Assembly: GCA_037951165.1 (NCBI GenBank)
Contig: JBBDHG010000160.1
Span: forward strand, 864,001 to 928,000
DNA length: 64,000 nt
Reading direction: 5' to 3'
Source of the DNA: Lophius americanus
Lineage: Eukaryota; Chordata; Actinopteri; Lophiiformes; Lophiidae
The notes beneath the pieces are model-generated. The model searched no databases and was not told the DNA's origin. It worked only from the letters and a program-made list of their open reading frames with translations. A program made the position numbers and the translations under genes. Shown piece after piece: positions 1 to 13,041 of the stretch. Position 1 is the stretch's first letter; each line of letters begins with the position of its first letter.

Positions 1-328
1 TTTCTCAATTGACACGTTATGTTGGGACTTCATGGGGATCAGATATGAGAGTGACATGTGCATAAAAATCACATGTGAACTTAAGTTTTAACACATGTTG
101 ATCAGAATGTCAACATGTGGGCCAAAGCCCTGATTTAAGAAATCTCATGTTAAACGGCGTTTTTCACAACAAATGTTGTGATGTCATGAGTCAGGTGTGG
201 GAACGTCATGTGCAATAATGCAATTCCACATTCCACCATGCATGCTGCTTCTGTCTGACACAAACAAAAACTCAATTGTTATCTTTTTTATAAGTTTTGG
301 AGGAAGCCATTGTGAGCAGACTAACTGT

Positions 329-360
329 TCTCTCTCTCTCTCTCTCGCTCTCTCTCTCTC
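329..360. repeat. (CT)n microsatellite
   Basis: (CT)n with one CG interruption. Confidence 0.95.
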
Positions 361-1555
361 TACCTCCTGATTGGTCGATGGCGATGGGCTACAGTCAGAT
401 TCAAACCCTCGGCTGCCTCGGGTTTGGCTGCTTGGGCCGAAGCGCTGACCACCGGAGTTCAACAGGGGCCTTTGTGTTCTCTCGGGACAAAAGGGGTTAG
501 AGGTGAGGGGTCAAACCAAACTTCTACAACCCAACCCAACCCAACCCAGCTTCATCTATAAAGTGCTCGCCTGCCGACCTTTAACCCCTCCTGTCATTGT
601 CCTCAAGCCAAAATAATGAAATCTTCTTCTGGCGAATAGAAGCCTGAGAGAACGTATTCTACACCTCTGACGGCGTCCATCTCCCTCCCGGCCTCCTACT
701 ATGGAGGGTCCACACGAAGATTATGTGTAAGATTATGCTTCTGGCAGATGGGACCGGGTCTCCTTCTCGCGGCCGGCGCCTGGCAACTTCCCATTTCTTA
801 ATGAAAGTCAACAAACGGGAATTAGGTTGGTAATGGATCGTGCGGGATTAAGCTTACTAAAAGCGCTGGCGGCTCCGGCGCAGAAGTAGCAGATAATTTT
901 TTCTGTGCTCCAACCTGCTTTGAAGTTTTGTGCCGTACGTCACGTGAGAACGCTGCCGAGCCAAAGATCCTATGAGAGGATCCGAGGCATCGCCGTAAAT
1001 CTCATCCCTTCTGCTGGTGCCTTTACGTTCTACAGCGAGTCAAGTTATGCGCTGTGTTTATGTAGGTCAGGGAGTCACTTCAGGACAATGTAGGCAAGCA
1101 TGCAGCCATTCGAGACGGTGTTGAATTTTCACTTTCCTGTGCAGCCCCCCCACACACACACACACACACATTGCATAACCAACTAAAAATAGACCTGTAG
1201 AGCCCCGACGCCGTTTGATCTTTGTGTCCGAGGTCCTCAAAAGTCACAACATTTAAAGTTCACGGAGCGAAACAGTCATAACAACTGTTAACATTCCAAA
1301 ACATGAAGAAGAAAAACGCTACATTCTACTTTTATTCCACTTTGTTGGCATGACTGCTGCAGTTACTGTATCGTTTTAAGATTACTTTTTTCATCACCCC
1401 TCCCCTCCTCCAGTTAAAACTACACATTTCCGAATGCGTTGATTTTTAAGGTTTGTAATAAGCTTCTTGCAGTGAGTACAGAAAATTCAGACACTTATAC
1501 ACTTATGACTGTTTACCTCATGAACCTTAAAGAAACTGAAGAAAATGACCGTTTC

Positions 1556-2056
1556 TCTGAAGTTTCTCTCTACTTTATTTCTCTCTAATTTATTTCTCTC
1601 TACTTTATTTCTCTCTACTTTATTTCTCTCTACTTTATTTCTCTCTACTTTATTTCTCTCTACTTTATTTCTCTCTACTTTATTTCTCTCTACTTTATTT
1701 CTCTCTACTTTATTTCTCTCTACTTTATTTCTCTCTACTTTATTTCTCACTACTTTATTTCTCTCTACTTTATTTCTCTCTACTTTATTTCTCACTACTT
1801 TATTTCTCTCTACTTTATTTCTCACTACTTTATTTCTCACTACTTTATTTCGCTCTACTTTATTTCGCTCTAGTTTATTTTGCTCTAGTTTATTTCTCTC
1901 TACTTTATTTCTCTCTACTTTATTTCTCTCTACTTTATTTCTCACTACTTTATTTCTCTCTACCTAATTTCGCTCTACTTTATTTCTCTCTAGTTTATTT
2001 CGCTGTACTTTATTTCTCTCTACTTTATTTCTCTCTACTTTATTTCTCTCTAGTTT
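1556..2056. repeat. 15-bp minisatellite, about 33 copies
   Basis: The unit TTTATTTCTCTCTAC is repeated head to tail, nearly perfect at 1585-1745 and more variable later (CTCAC, CGCTC and TAG variants). Because the unit is five codons long, both strands stay open and give artificial repeat peptides; no gene is implied. Confidence 0.97.
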
Positions 2057-3132
2057 CAGATTTTATAATATATGCAAACTAGCTAAAACTACTCATATTT
2101 CAATGAGTGACTCTAAAGAAGTTTGAAAACTTCGTAGAACTATAATGCTACTTCTGATTATTTAAAAGAGAAAACATTTATGTTTCTGATTCGTTCTACT
2201 TTACCAATAAAGTTTAGTCTTAATTGCAGAAAATGTATTTTTTTTAAATCATATATATTCGGATTGCTGGCAGCAACCTTTTTATTTGATGAGCTCGACA
2301 AATATTTCCAGATGTCAGAATGGCCCACATCCCTCAGTTATGTCAGAACACAATAAAAATACGTGGAAGTCATCACCGCCTCCCTCTCCCCACTCCTCCT
2401 CCTCCTCCACCACCACCTCCTCCACCTTTTCTTTTCCCCCTATGAAGCAGCAAACCCCCCAACACACAGACAAAAGTCAGGTCTGTAACCCCTGTGGCCC
2501 CACCCCCTTATGCTCTTTGACCTATAGTGGAGGCCTGGCTGAGCACAAACAGTGGTCTTCCCCTGAAGCCCCCCACCACCACCTCCACCTCCACCACAGG
2601 CTCCCGTTTCACTCAGGCAATGAAAGGGCCTACTGTAAATAACGGGGGGCCTGGCTGACCTGGGGATTTATCTGGGCCTGAGACCCCTGCATCCACCCTA
2701 CTGTAACAGAGCCCACCGCTAACAATAGACCCTCTCATGGGTGTTAGTTTGTGGGCTCTCTCCCCTCTGTGCCCACTCAGAATGGGGATTAGAAAAAAAA
2801 AAAGAAGGGCCCCTGTCAGGTCCTCAGAAGGGGTCAACCCCCTCCAAGCCAGCATCACAACCCCGTCCCTCAGACACTTTAGCCTTTGTCCCTGTGTGAG
2901 ACTCGGGAGCAGGGAAGGATAGGGGGAATGTGAAGGTGGGGCGAGCCTGAGACCAAACGCTCCGCAGGATCGAACGCCATCAGAGCCCACTCCGAGAGAC
3001 CCGGAGACCACCCCACACCCATCCAGCGCCCCCGACCCGATCGGTGCTGTTAAGAAGCAGTTCTCATCTTCTAGGTCTACTGAGAATGGTCTTCATCACT
3101 CTGTGCAGCAGCAGCATAGTCAACATGCACAA
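2057..3132. other. Intron 2 stretch without a gene
   Basis: AT-rich to 2.3 kb, then C-rich low-complexity (CTCCTCC, CCACCACC) at 2.36-2.61 kb, then a complex block at 2.64-2.96 kb that may be regulatory. No supported gene. Confidence 0.6.
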
Positions 3133-3404
3133 AGATCAGCCAGAACATTAAAACCAACCAGTGATTCACAGGAAACTTTTAAAATACTCAAATTCATGTT
3201 CAGAGGAGATTTGGGAAATACAGCATGATGGATAAACTGTAGTTTAGTGTATTTCTGACATTGCATCATCTTTAAAATTGAAAATGATCATGAATTGGAG
3301 TTTGAGAATTTTTCTAAAATGCCAAAAGAAGATTTCCTTCAGGTTAAGAAAGTATTAAACTTTAAAGATGATACTAATATAGAACAGAAGAAATGAGGAA
3401 TAAA

Positions 3405-4133
3405 CTCATCAGCCACAACATTCACTGAAAAAAAATGAATTATAAGAAAGATTAAACATTTTAAATCAGTCTGAAAAGTTATTTCCTCATTTCGCTTCAA
3501 GAGTTTTGGTCGTATTTCATGTTATTAAGGGATTATAACGCGTTACTAATGTTTTATCGCTGCTCTGATAAAGTTAATGCTGGAAAATCCTTCCTACATT
3601 TTGAGAAAATGAATTCTTATTTTCATTTTTGTGTTCGAGGTGAACGTACTTCTTTTAAGCGAGGCGTTACTTGTTCGAAGATATATTAATAATAATAATA
3701 ATAATAATACATTTAATTTATAATGCACTTTACATTTGGATCAAATCTCAAAGTGCTACAAGGCAATAAATATTGCCTTACATATCTTTATTTCAACATG
3801 ATGAGACAAGAATTTACTCACTTTAAGAACATTTTTCCCCAAATTGAGGAAATAAGTCATAAATTGTCTCTTTTTATTAAGACAAATCTACTTTAGGATT
3901 TCTGGGAGTTCTTTCAGGCGAGAAATTTTTTTTCTTTTTTGAAAAAATCTTGGCGAGTCAAATTCTCCTGTTCTGTTGGCGGATAATTTAACTTATCTTG
4001 AGTGATAAAGCTCCCATTTTATTACTATTTCTTCTTGTTTTTGAAAGTTTTTGCTGCAGCAAAAAAAAAAAAAAAGAGACAATCCGTGTTATTCTGACAA
4101 CCCCCGTCGATGGTTATAATGTAATGGCTGACT
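3405..4133. mobile_element. Old Tc1-like inverted-repeat derivative
   Basis: The left end CATCAGCCACAACATTCACT (a second candidate at 3133, GATCAGCCAGAACATTAAAA) faces the right end TGGTTATAATGTAATGGCTG. The subterminal GTTATTCTGAC is shared with the 26.2-26.6 kb copy, supporting one family. The interior contains a short SINE-like tail at 3690-3770. Confidence 0.5.
3689..3775 (+). repeat. SINE/LINE-like tail with (AAT)n
   Basis: (AAT)7 is followed by TACATTTAATTTATAATGCA, CTTTACATTTGGATCAAATC and TCAAAGTGCTACAAGGCAAT. Close copies are at 17.5 and 38.0 kb. Confidence 0.75.
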
Positions 4134-7100
4134 GTTCTGTAATCTAGAGAATGAAACGTTTTATTGAGCCAAGACCAAACATACACCGGTGTGGCCTAGG
4201 AGGTAAGAAAATGATTATATTCTGACATTTAACGGACTTAATCATGAAATTAAATAAATAAGAATTAATTTATGCAACGGGGAAATATTAAAATCAGACA
4301 CTTAAAGTCATTTCTATGTCAGAATTTTACAATTTGAACCCTCTAGGGTCAGAGGTCACACCAGCATGAACCCTATAAACCTAATAAATGCAGCACATTA
4401 AATTATGTCGAACATGCATGACCTCTATAACTTAATACTTATCTTTATCTCACATTTCTCAGACACTGCATCAGCTGTTTTTAGTGCTGCTATCATCATC
4501 ATGAGCCTCTTTTACTGTTTGGATACGATTGTTTAGCCGTTATCATTACCAGTGATTTTATTGTTCATTCATTGTTGTAGTTTTTGATTGATTTCTTTTA
4601 TAGTTGGACTGTTTGCTGTTTCCCTTTTATCCTTGGACTTTGCTCACACCACTGTTTTGTTGTTGTCGTTGTTGTTGTTTCTGAACCATTATGACGTAAT
4701 CTGGACTATTGTGGACCACAGAAAGAGTCGCTCCTACATACGTAGTGACTACTGGGGGATCCAAATAAATCAATAATAAATATACTTTATTAACAGACTT
4801 AACACCATAAATATTACACGATATTATTTTTTATTTTTTATGAATAATAAATACACTCTCTCTCTCTCTCTATTTATATTTGTCTGAAATCTGTAGATAT
4901 ATATATATATATATTATCTTTATATCTATTTAATACAATTTTATTTTTCATTAATTCTTCTTAATAGTTTTTTTTGTCTCGTTGTCCTTGTGCTTTACAT
5001 TTTCATTAGATTATTGTTTTATGGTTCTTTGTCATCCATTATGAAATAAATTATACTAAGAGACCGAACCCTAAAAAAAATAAAAAAAATAAAATAAAAT
5101 ACCAGGTTAAAGGTCAGGCATCAGGCGGGACTCCTAAGGGCTAAATTTACCTCAGAGTGACATATATTTATAAAAAAAAAAAAACAGTTGGGAAATGATG
5201 ATGATGGTGATGATGATGATGATGATGAGGACATACCCTCAGAGACTCATCCTGTCTATGAGGACCTTGCCAGACTTTTCTAGGTGTGTTTGAGAGAGAG
5301 AGGGAAGCAGAGAGAGAGAGAGGGGAAGGATTCGGATCAGAGGCTAAGTGAAATATATCCCCACTCTGAGGCACGCAAGGCAGAGGATGCAGGAAGCTGA
5401 GGGCAGCAGAGATAAGGGCGCAGACGTTGGCGATAAGCGCCCAAACACCTGTTGGGGAAGCTCCAGCTACCGACCAACAGACCAACACTCACGCCAGACA
5501 ATAAAAACACAAACAGGAAGGAAGAGACTGTAAATGGAAACAGAACCGTCGGAGAGAAAAGCTCCCTTCTAATCTACTTTTCTCCCCCAGAAAAGGTGAG
5601 AGCAGGGGGTTAAAACTGCAGAGGGGTTGTCCGCTGCAGGTATGGGGTGGGGGGGGCAGCCTGTTTTACACCATGCTTAATGGCACACGGCGGCAGCCTA
5701 CAGCATCATTTGTAAGGGCCTCGGCGAGACAGGAGTGGCAGAAATGATGCTGTTTGAGTCATGACATGTCAGAGCCACCCGCCTCAGCGATCAGTCCAGG
5801 AAATGGAATGGCTTTCTTTTTTTTTTTTCATCTTTTACTATGCCGCTCTCGCCTCTCGGGGGCCCAGGGACAAACAGACAAACACAAAACAATCTGGGAG
5901 CGGTCAAGAGAGACCTTGGAGACGCCTGACAGCCATGCAGTAAACAAGAAGGAGAGGATTCATAATGTGTCAGGAGGGAAATTCATGGACAGATTATGGG
6001 GGGAACCTAAAAAGAAGAAAAAAAATATGAAAGGAAGTCGGCTATCAAACATCTCGTCACCGGAGGTTATGGTGTCAATTAGGACTGGAGTGATAATTTC
6101 CTGCAGTCAGGAATGGATGTGCTGAATGGGTCTGTTCGTATGTAAAACACGTTAAATTATAGATTTCATTCTCATTCATCGTGGCATCAGAAGCGTTTAT
6201 GGAAATTCAGCCGGGCATGCCTTTGGGTTCAGAATGCTAATACGGTACTTGATGCTAAGACGCCCGGTCAACAAATACAGAATGGAAAAAAATCCAAATA
6301 TATACTAGGGAACTTTTAGTATTCCTTTTCGTAGGAATATTAAAAGGATAGTAAATAAAACAGAGTATATCCTCACCCGACCCGGCCCATCCAGGCTTGG
6401 GCCCGGTACCAGTACCGGTCGACTGGTATGTGTACCCCCATCAAGACCAGAACTGATTAAATGGGAAATAAGCTTTTTAAAAAACAATCATAAGGTCGTG
6501 GAGGTGATTTTGTGAGAAACGAAAGCTCCACTTCTCGAAAGCTCCGTTTCTAAAACACCGTTTTCATTTTCAAAACCTTTTGCATTTACACGACAACGTC
6601 GTGAAAACGATCTTCATGCACACAGAAATCTGCACAAATTACTTAAATCACCGTTGCTAGGCTGGCAGTCGGCGACATAACCTTTTAAAGTCAGAACCAC
6701 AGACGAGGTCAGTGAAGAAAGGGATCGGTCAATCGCTACAGTCTGAAGAAGGAGCGAGGAAGACTTCCCATTGACATTTTTACTCTTTATCAAATGACCC
6801 TTTTAAAGTAATGTCCCTGTAGAGACGATTTACGTAATGTTCAGGGACACAATCCTGTTAATGGTATAAACTAACACTTAAAACGGAGAATAACTTAAGT
6901 AGAAAAAAAATTTGAATATTCAATGCAGATTGAAAGAAAATGGGAAAATTGAATTTTGTTTTTTTTGTGCATTTGATTGATTTTAGTTGAAATTGGATAT
7001 AATTAAAATAAGGTAGCTGGGGGAAAGACGTTTTCATGAGTGACTATGATGACGCAATGCTTTTGTGTATGTGATGTAATGTATGTGGTCGCTATTCAAT

Positions 7101-8399
7101 CACGTCTGAAGGACTTTATTAATCCCCACAATCCTTCATTAAGTCAAATCAATCCATCTTAACTCAATATTAAATAAAGTCTGGATACTGCCCTGAGCTC
7201 AGATAAGGAAAAAAAGGTGGTAATACATACTTAGATTGTTGCTTATTTTTGTATTGACAGGTTTTTCTCACTTTATCTATAATACAAAGAGACATTTAAG
7301 GTCATTTTATGCCAGAATTTTTTTATTTTATTTAACCCTCTGGTATCAGGGATCACACAAGAATGAACTCTAACTTTAAGCTTTTAAATAATATTATCAT
7401 ATTAAAGTCCTTTTAAGAGTTAAATATTTCAGAAGAACCTTCAGATTTACTTGAGAAAAAGAGAATTAAGAATCCATAAAAATATGGAGATGCAATTTCA
7501 GAATTATCCATAAAAAGTACAAAAAAAAAAAACGGTGAAACAGCCCTTTAACACAGAGGACGATTTGTCCATGCATGTATTTATTCTGCAGCTCACTCTC
7601 TTTTCAAACATTCTTTCTCGTCAAGCAGACAAATCTCCCTTCAATGAATCGACCCCCACCGCGCACGCAGCCCGCGTGAGGCGGCCGGCCTATCCATCAT
7701 CAGCTCTCCCCTCCGGTAATCTCTCTGGGCGTCTTCGGTCAGCAAATACATAAATCAATTATGGTTTTAAGCTTTATGCCATGATTTACCCAACTGATCC
7801 CTCCTGGATTACAGCGGGGCTTAAAACGTGTCGGTCGGCGCTCAAGCTCCAAGTCGCCTTGACATTCATTGCACTCCTGCCACGACGCTCAGCGAGCAGC
7901 GTGGCAGACGCCACGAGCGGCGATCCGGGAGGCTGGCGATCAGATAAGAGGTTTCTGGGATTCATCTCGTGTCGGAGAAATCTGGATTCCACGGTTTCCA
8001 CTTAAACTGGTTTGAAGGAAGATATTTGAGGGAGTAATGTCTTCAGATTATTAGCATTGACTGCTAATGGAGCGTTTCTAAAATTATTGGTGGTCCGCTC
8101 ACTAACATGCTTATTACTTAGGGGGACATGTACTGTATCCAAAACATTTCACACATATTATTTTACTACCATCTTAACATAAACAATTACTTTGATTGAA
8201 TATTCTTCATATATTTTTCCACACTATAATGTGTATTAAGAACGTATTGACATATTATGATGTAGTGTCATGCACACAATTAAAAATATCCTTTTTAGCA
8301 ATGTAATTTGTTTATTAATGCAACTACAAGTCCGGATTCCTTGTTCCATCAAGATGTACTAACTCAATTAACCCTTTAATGTCCTTGAGTCTCAACTTC
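4134..8399. other. Intron 2 stretch without a gene
   Basis: AT-rich with CT, TA and GAT microsatellites (4.85-5.23 kb). Complex, GC-balanced blocks at 5.60-6.12 and 7.54-8.00 kb are candidate conserved elements. Around 6.51-6.65 kb a diverged repeat (CGAAAGCTCC.., TTTACACGACAACG) has relatives near 55.4 kb. Confidence 0.5.
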
Positions 8400-8573
8400 A
8401 TTCATAATCAGCCAGTGGCAGCATGTTTTCATGCTGAATGGAAAGGGGTCAAGGACGGAGCCCTGGGGAACACCACATGCCAAAGGGGTCACCGTGGAGG
8501 AGGCATCGACCATGGTTGTTGTGAAAGTCCTATTTGATAAGTAGTTTTTGTAGAGGGTTGTAAAATAAAACAT
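8400..8573 (-). pseudogene. Non-LTR retrotransposon reverse transcriptase scrap
   Basis: The minus-strand frame reads TTTMVDASSTVTPLACGVPQ then GSVLDPFPFSM. This is the conserved PQGSVLGPLLFSLY-type reverse-transcriptase segment of LINE elements, with D for G and diverged downstream residues. No endonuclease or other RT motif is nearby, so only a short 5'-truncated fossil remains. The family (L2-, Rex- or RTE-like) cannot be told. Confidence 0.7.
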
Positions 8574-9229
8574 GTGAGGAAGTAATAAAAAGAATTATGT
8601 AACTTGACAAAAACCAAAAAAAGTCCCTTTTCTTTTTATTTACTGTTTAGAAGAATATTTAAACATATCATTTTCACGTTTTATGGTAAATTCCAAGTGT
8701 CCACGATATTAAATGAATAAATGCCCCAAAGAAATAAAATATGCAAAGGAATGATTTTTTCCACTTGGTGGGGGACATTAAAGGGTTCAATTAAAGAAAT
8801 TGCTGTAATTTAAACAGTTTGAGGTTTTTCTCCATTAAAAGTTGCTTAAATTTTTTTCTGCAAACCTAAACTCTGAACCAGTGAATCCTCCGCATCAATC
8901 AATCAAACTCTATCTCCATCGTGTCGGACCATCATAGCGCCAATAACCTCCTAGAAATGTAGAAATTTGCAAACTGGGGAGACCAATTATGCGACTCACA
9001 CTTTTTATGACCCAAGAACGTGGGGGGCATAAAAACATAGTTTGTTCTGAAAGATCTGCATGACTTATTAAGGCACCAATTCTTACCTTAACTCCAGAAA
9101 GTGAAAACATTCGCAAACTCCTCCCGTGTTTTCGTCTTTTTTTTTTTTTTGCCATCAATCGTCTACTTCCTGTCCAGCCGACTCAACTTTCACAAAATCA
9201 CCTATTCCAAATGTGCGAAATTAATTTGG

Positions 9230-9560
9230 CTGTAATTCTTCTCTTCGTTGCAGAGAATCCTCGAAGCCCGTGAGCAGGCCCATCACCTGTTGAGCGAACA
9301 TGGTTCTGTGGGTTCTGGAGAGCGGCGAGATTAACAGCTAACGTGTTCCCCGACCCGGCCTCACTCTCCTACCTGAGAGCTCCTTTGTGGCAGGTGATGG
9401 CGTGGAGAATGGGGGGTAATTTTTACCACTAGCTTCTTAGCGTGCCGATATCACTCCATTGGGGCCCCTATGCCGATCTCTGGCGAACTATTCAAGTGGT
9501 AACAAAGGGGCTAATTAGAAGCTCTCTCCCTGGAACCCGCGGAAGGGCTCTGGTTTGATA
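9230..9560. promoter_or_regulatory. Candidate regulatory block in intron 2
   Basis: A repeat-free stretch of balanced composition with CAGGTGATGG (E-box), AACAAAGGGG (SOX-like) beside GCTAATTAGAAG (homeodomain-like) at 9500-9521. It has no open frame of note. The call rests on composition and motif density only. Confidence 0.3.
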
Positions 9561-9605
9561 CTTCCCAGGGAGGCTCGGGGGCCTCCGAGGTGGCGGTGGC
9601 AGCTT

Positions 9606-9608
<3 letters not shown>

Positions 9609-9650
<42 letters not shown>
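9609..9650. repeat. (CA)21 microsatellite
   Basis: An uninterrupted CA run, followed by a CG/CA-rich stretch. Confidence 0.95.
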
Positions 9651-9652
<2 letters not shown>

Positions 9653-11110
9653 CGCACGCTCGCGCACGCACGGAACATTTGCGAGCACACTTGGGTTGGC
9701 CCTTTGGCTCCAGCACATTCGCTCATTGTGGCCGCCCTCCCTACGGCCTTCCAGAGCAATAGAATCAGAGAGGGGGAACCGACACATCTTCTTTCATGTG
9801 GCGGGGACCCGGAGAGGGGATGCTAATGGGATATCGATGGGATTAGAACCCTGAGCGTTCAGGACCGGGAGAACAGAGGCAGAGCTCCATGAACTAGAAC
9901 TAAAACCCACTCACCTTTGAGGCAGGATCATTCTAATTCTATTGACTTTTTGCTTTTTTTGCTTTGCTTTTTCTTTTTTTTTTACCCCCACTGAGAAAGT
10001 TGACAATGATGAATGCATCTTGATAAAGTAGTAGAAAGAAAAAAACTGCAAGAAGAGGCAGCTCGGATCTGATAAAGATGAACAGCAACAACCAAAACTG
10101 TTGTTCTTACGGCGCTGCGATCTCCTCTCCTGCAGCTTCTAGGAGTGGAGATACGCATCAGGAAGTTCAGGCCGATAACCCATTTGCATGTCACCTGATA
10201 ACTGCCTGTAATTAGTACTCTCCCCTTGAGCTGTGCCAGCTCACCCCCTTAAACAAAAACAACAAAATCAACAACCAAACAAAAAAAAAAAACCCCAACG
10301 CGCTCACATGGTCACACACAAGCCAAGCTTCTAGTACAGTATGTTATCCTTATCCCTCCCTCCAGACCACAAGGCCCCCACAGGGACAAAAGATAGGGGC
10401 CTCAATGTGTTTGTTTCATAGCAGGCTCTGCCAGACCGCATCAGCAAAGGCCACGTCTGCTGGGCGCTGTTAGCCTCCCAGAGGCAGCTGGTCACACCGA
10501 GTCAAGCTGCTAACTTCCATTGCACAAGCACCTCCTTCCACTCTTATCTCAAGGAGGGAGGTGATCTCCTGATTAGATCGCCTCCCCTCCAGAGCCACAG
10601 CCACCGCCGTCCCCCTCCCGCTCCAAAATCCTCCGTGATGACTTTCCACCCGACGGTGCATTGAAAACAATAAACTACTCGAGCCGCGTTGTGGATTTGC
10701 GGGCGTGAGCGTTGTGGCGGGGGTCCCTCCCACATGACGTAGCCCCACCGTGTTAAGTCTTTCATCGATACATCTCCCTATCCTGACAGCAGGGACGGAG
10801 CCCAGATCTGAGATCAGAGCGACGGCGGTGTAAATCTTTACGGTTCCAACCGCAGCCTTTTTAAAACCTGTCTATAATTGGGCCTCGGCCAGCAGCTGCC
10901 TGAGCGGCGGATATCACCGCGGGCCCGGTCAAAGTGCCAGGTCCTCAGGGGCATAAACAAACGCTGCACCTCCAATAGGAACAGGGAAAGCACCTGTGTG
11001 AGGATTAAGAAGAGAGAGGCGAGGTAGAAGCCAGACTCCAATAAGTCCTCCGCTGTTGTCTGAGGTTGAGTTAGTTCTTGGACGGAGGGCTTTTTTTTGG
11101 GTTTTATTGG

Positions 11111-11140
11111 ATTATTACACTGTTATTACAGTGTAATAAT
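11111..11140. other. Perfect 12-bp inverted repeat (hairpin)
   Basis: ATTATTACACTG and CAGTGTAATAAT with a 6-nt spacer TTATTA; a further TATTACACTGTA follows at 11144. Confidence 0.9.
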
Positions 11141-11689
11141 CTGTATTACACTGTACCGCTGAGAGCGAGCCGGGGAGACTTAGTTCACTGAGGGATTTTA
11201 AATAGAGGGTAATCCACTGCCATGTAATGGATGCTTTCTCGCCGGGCTCCTTTCCAGAAGCAGGGAAAATACTTGTGCAGTTTAACAAGCTTCTGGTTAG
11301 GACCAGAAAGCTTTCTGTCTTTGGTTTGGGTTGGTATATTTCAGTTCAGAGGTTCTATGCGTTGTATTTGGAGAGTGGTAAGCACATCTTTGGAAAAAAA
11401 CATGATGTTTTTTTTCAAATGGCCTGCAGAGATATTTCCAGCTCCACAATGAAGCAGATAGTAGAAGAAAGTACCTGAGAGCCCTTGTGTTCTTTGTGTG
11501 AGTGGCTGCATTCAGGAGGAAGTGGACTCCAACTACCTTCAGCTTAACCAGACGGAGGATAAGGATCATGCTGTATGATAACATTTAGGAGGAAATGTAG
11601 AAAAGTGAGGTTTCCACCTGACATGGTGTGGGATCTTGCAAAAAAAAAAGAAGTTGGGATGGATTTAGTGTCTTTGTAATAGCATGACA

Positions 11690-12405
11690 TGAGTGGAGTA
11701 CCTCTCTGACGCAGTGACATAGCTCTAGTGCCTTTGTGACATAATAGCGAGAATCTAGTGCCTGTGACATAATGCAGTGGCTCAGTGAGATGATGGTCTT
11801 ATTCTAGTGCCTTTGTGATGTAATGACATGACACTAGTTCCTATATGACAGGATGGTACTGATCCAGTTCCTTTGTGATGTCTGGTCGTGTCTCTAGTGC
11901 CTCTGTAACGTACTGTCGTGTCTCTAGTGCCTCTCTGACATAATGTCAAGGCTCTGGCTGCCTATGTGACCAAATGTCATAGCTCTAGCACCTATTTGAT
12001 GTACTGTTACGTCTCTTGTGAATATTGGCTACGTGACATAGTGTTGTGTGTCTATTGCCAATGTGACATACTGTCATGTGTCAAGTGTCTGCGTGACATA
12101 CTGTCAAGTGTCTAAGTGACATACTGTCATGTGTCTAGTGTCTACGTGACATACTGACATGCGTCTAGTGCCTACGTTACATAGTGTCTATTGCCTACGT
12201 GACATAATGTCATGTGCCTATCGCCTACGTGGCATACTGTCATGTGTCCAGGGCCTACATGACATAGTGTCATGTGTGTAGTGCCTATTTGATGCAATGT
12301 CTTGGCTGTAGTGCCTATGTGACATGCTATATAAGTCCTAATGCCTATGACACTTGACGTCATGGCTCTAGTGCCTATGTGATGTAATGTCATGACTCTA
12401 CGTCT
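11690..12405. repeat. Degenerate tandem repeat, unit near 30 bp
   Basis: About two dozen imperfect copies share the words CTAGTGCCTA, GTGACATA and TGTCATG in constant order. The copies are old and variable. No conserved reading frame or promoter motif is apparent. Confidence 0.85.
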
Positions 12406-12759
12406 CTAGTTTCCCTCCACCAAGTAGAAAACAGATTTCGGAGGGCTGACCCAACCGGTGTGTAACAGATGCCTGTCTCACTATGATGCGTGCGTTAGTG
12501 ACTCCTCAAAATGATGAGCTGACATTCCTTCAGATCAAGGTTCATCTTTCCACGTTTTTTTTGTTTTTCTTTATGCAAGTTAGACCATCACCTAAAAACC
12601 TTTTGTCTCCCGTTTACACACTTTGGAGTCGTGGAGCCTATTTGACCCCGACTGCTCCGTTGCTCAAGGTGCGACTGTATAGTAAGAGAACAATGGGGTT
12701 AATGGTTGATAGTGGCCAAAGCGCACAAGTGTGACAGTGGAGAGAAACCTTCTTGTGGT

Positions 12760-12970
12760 CTCACCTCAGCACACAGGGTCTATACGTGTGTGCGTGTGCA
12801 TACATGATTATCACCTGCGACAAACGCTACGGCCCGCTATCTGCTCTCAATCTGCTCTTGGCTTGGCGAGGAGGAGTGCCGGGGGTTATCTGTCCCGTTC
12901 TGATATGCACAGATAGGGGCCTTGGGCCCGCTGTTTAAACACCTGGGGCCCCGGGTATTAGAGCGCCCTC
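12760..12970. promoter_or_regulatory. Candidate regulatory block with GATA-type sites
   Basis: Repeat-free sequence containing TTATCTGTCC, CTGATATGC and CAGATAGGGG within 45 bp (12.88-12.92 kb), plus CTATCTGCTC at 12.84 kb and ATTATCACCTG at 12.81 kb. GATA-type words are denser than in the flanks. Confidence 0.3.
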
Positions 12971-13020
12971 CGCACCCCTCTTTGCCACAAAAGGAGAGGA
13001 AATGGAAAAGTGAGCGCCGG

Positions 13021-13041
13021 CTGCTGCTGCTGCTGCTGCTG
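13021..13041. repeat. (CTG)7 trinucleotide run
   Basis: Seven perfect CTG units in the intron, in a GC-rich area. Confidence 0.9.

Noticed and set aside
1487..1967. Long ORFs of pentapeptide repeats on both strands
   Set aside because: Product of the 15-bp minisatellite; low complexity and no gene signals.
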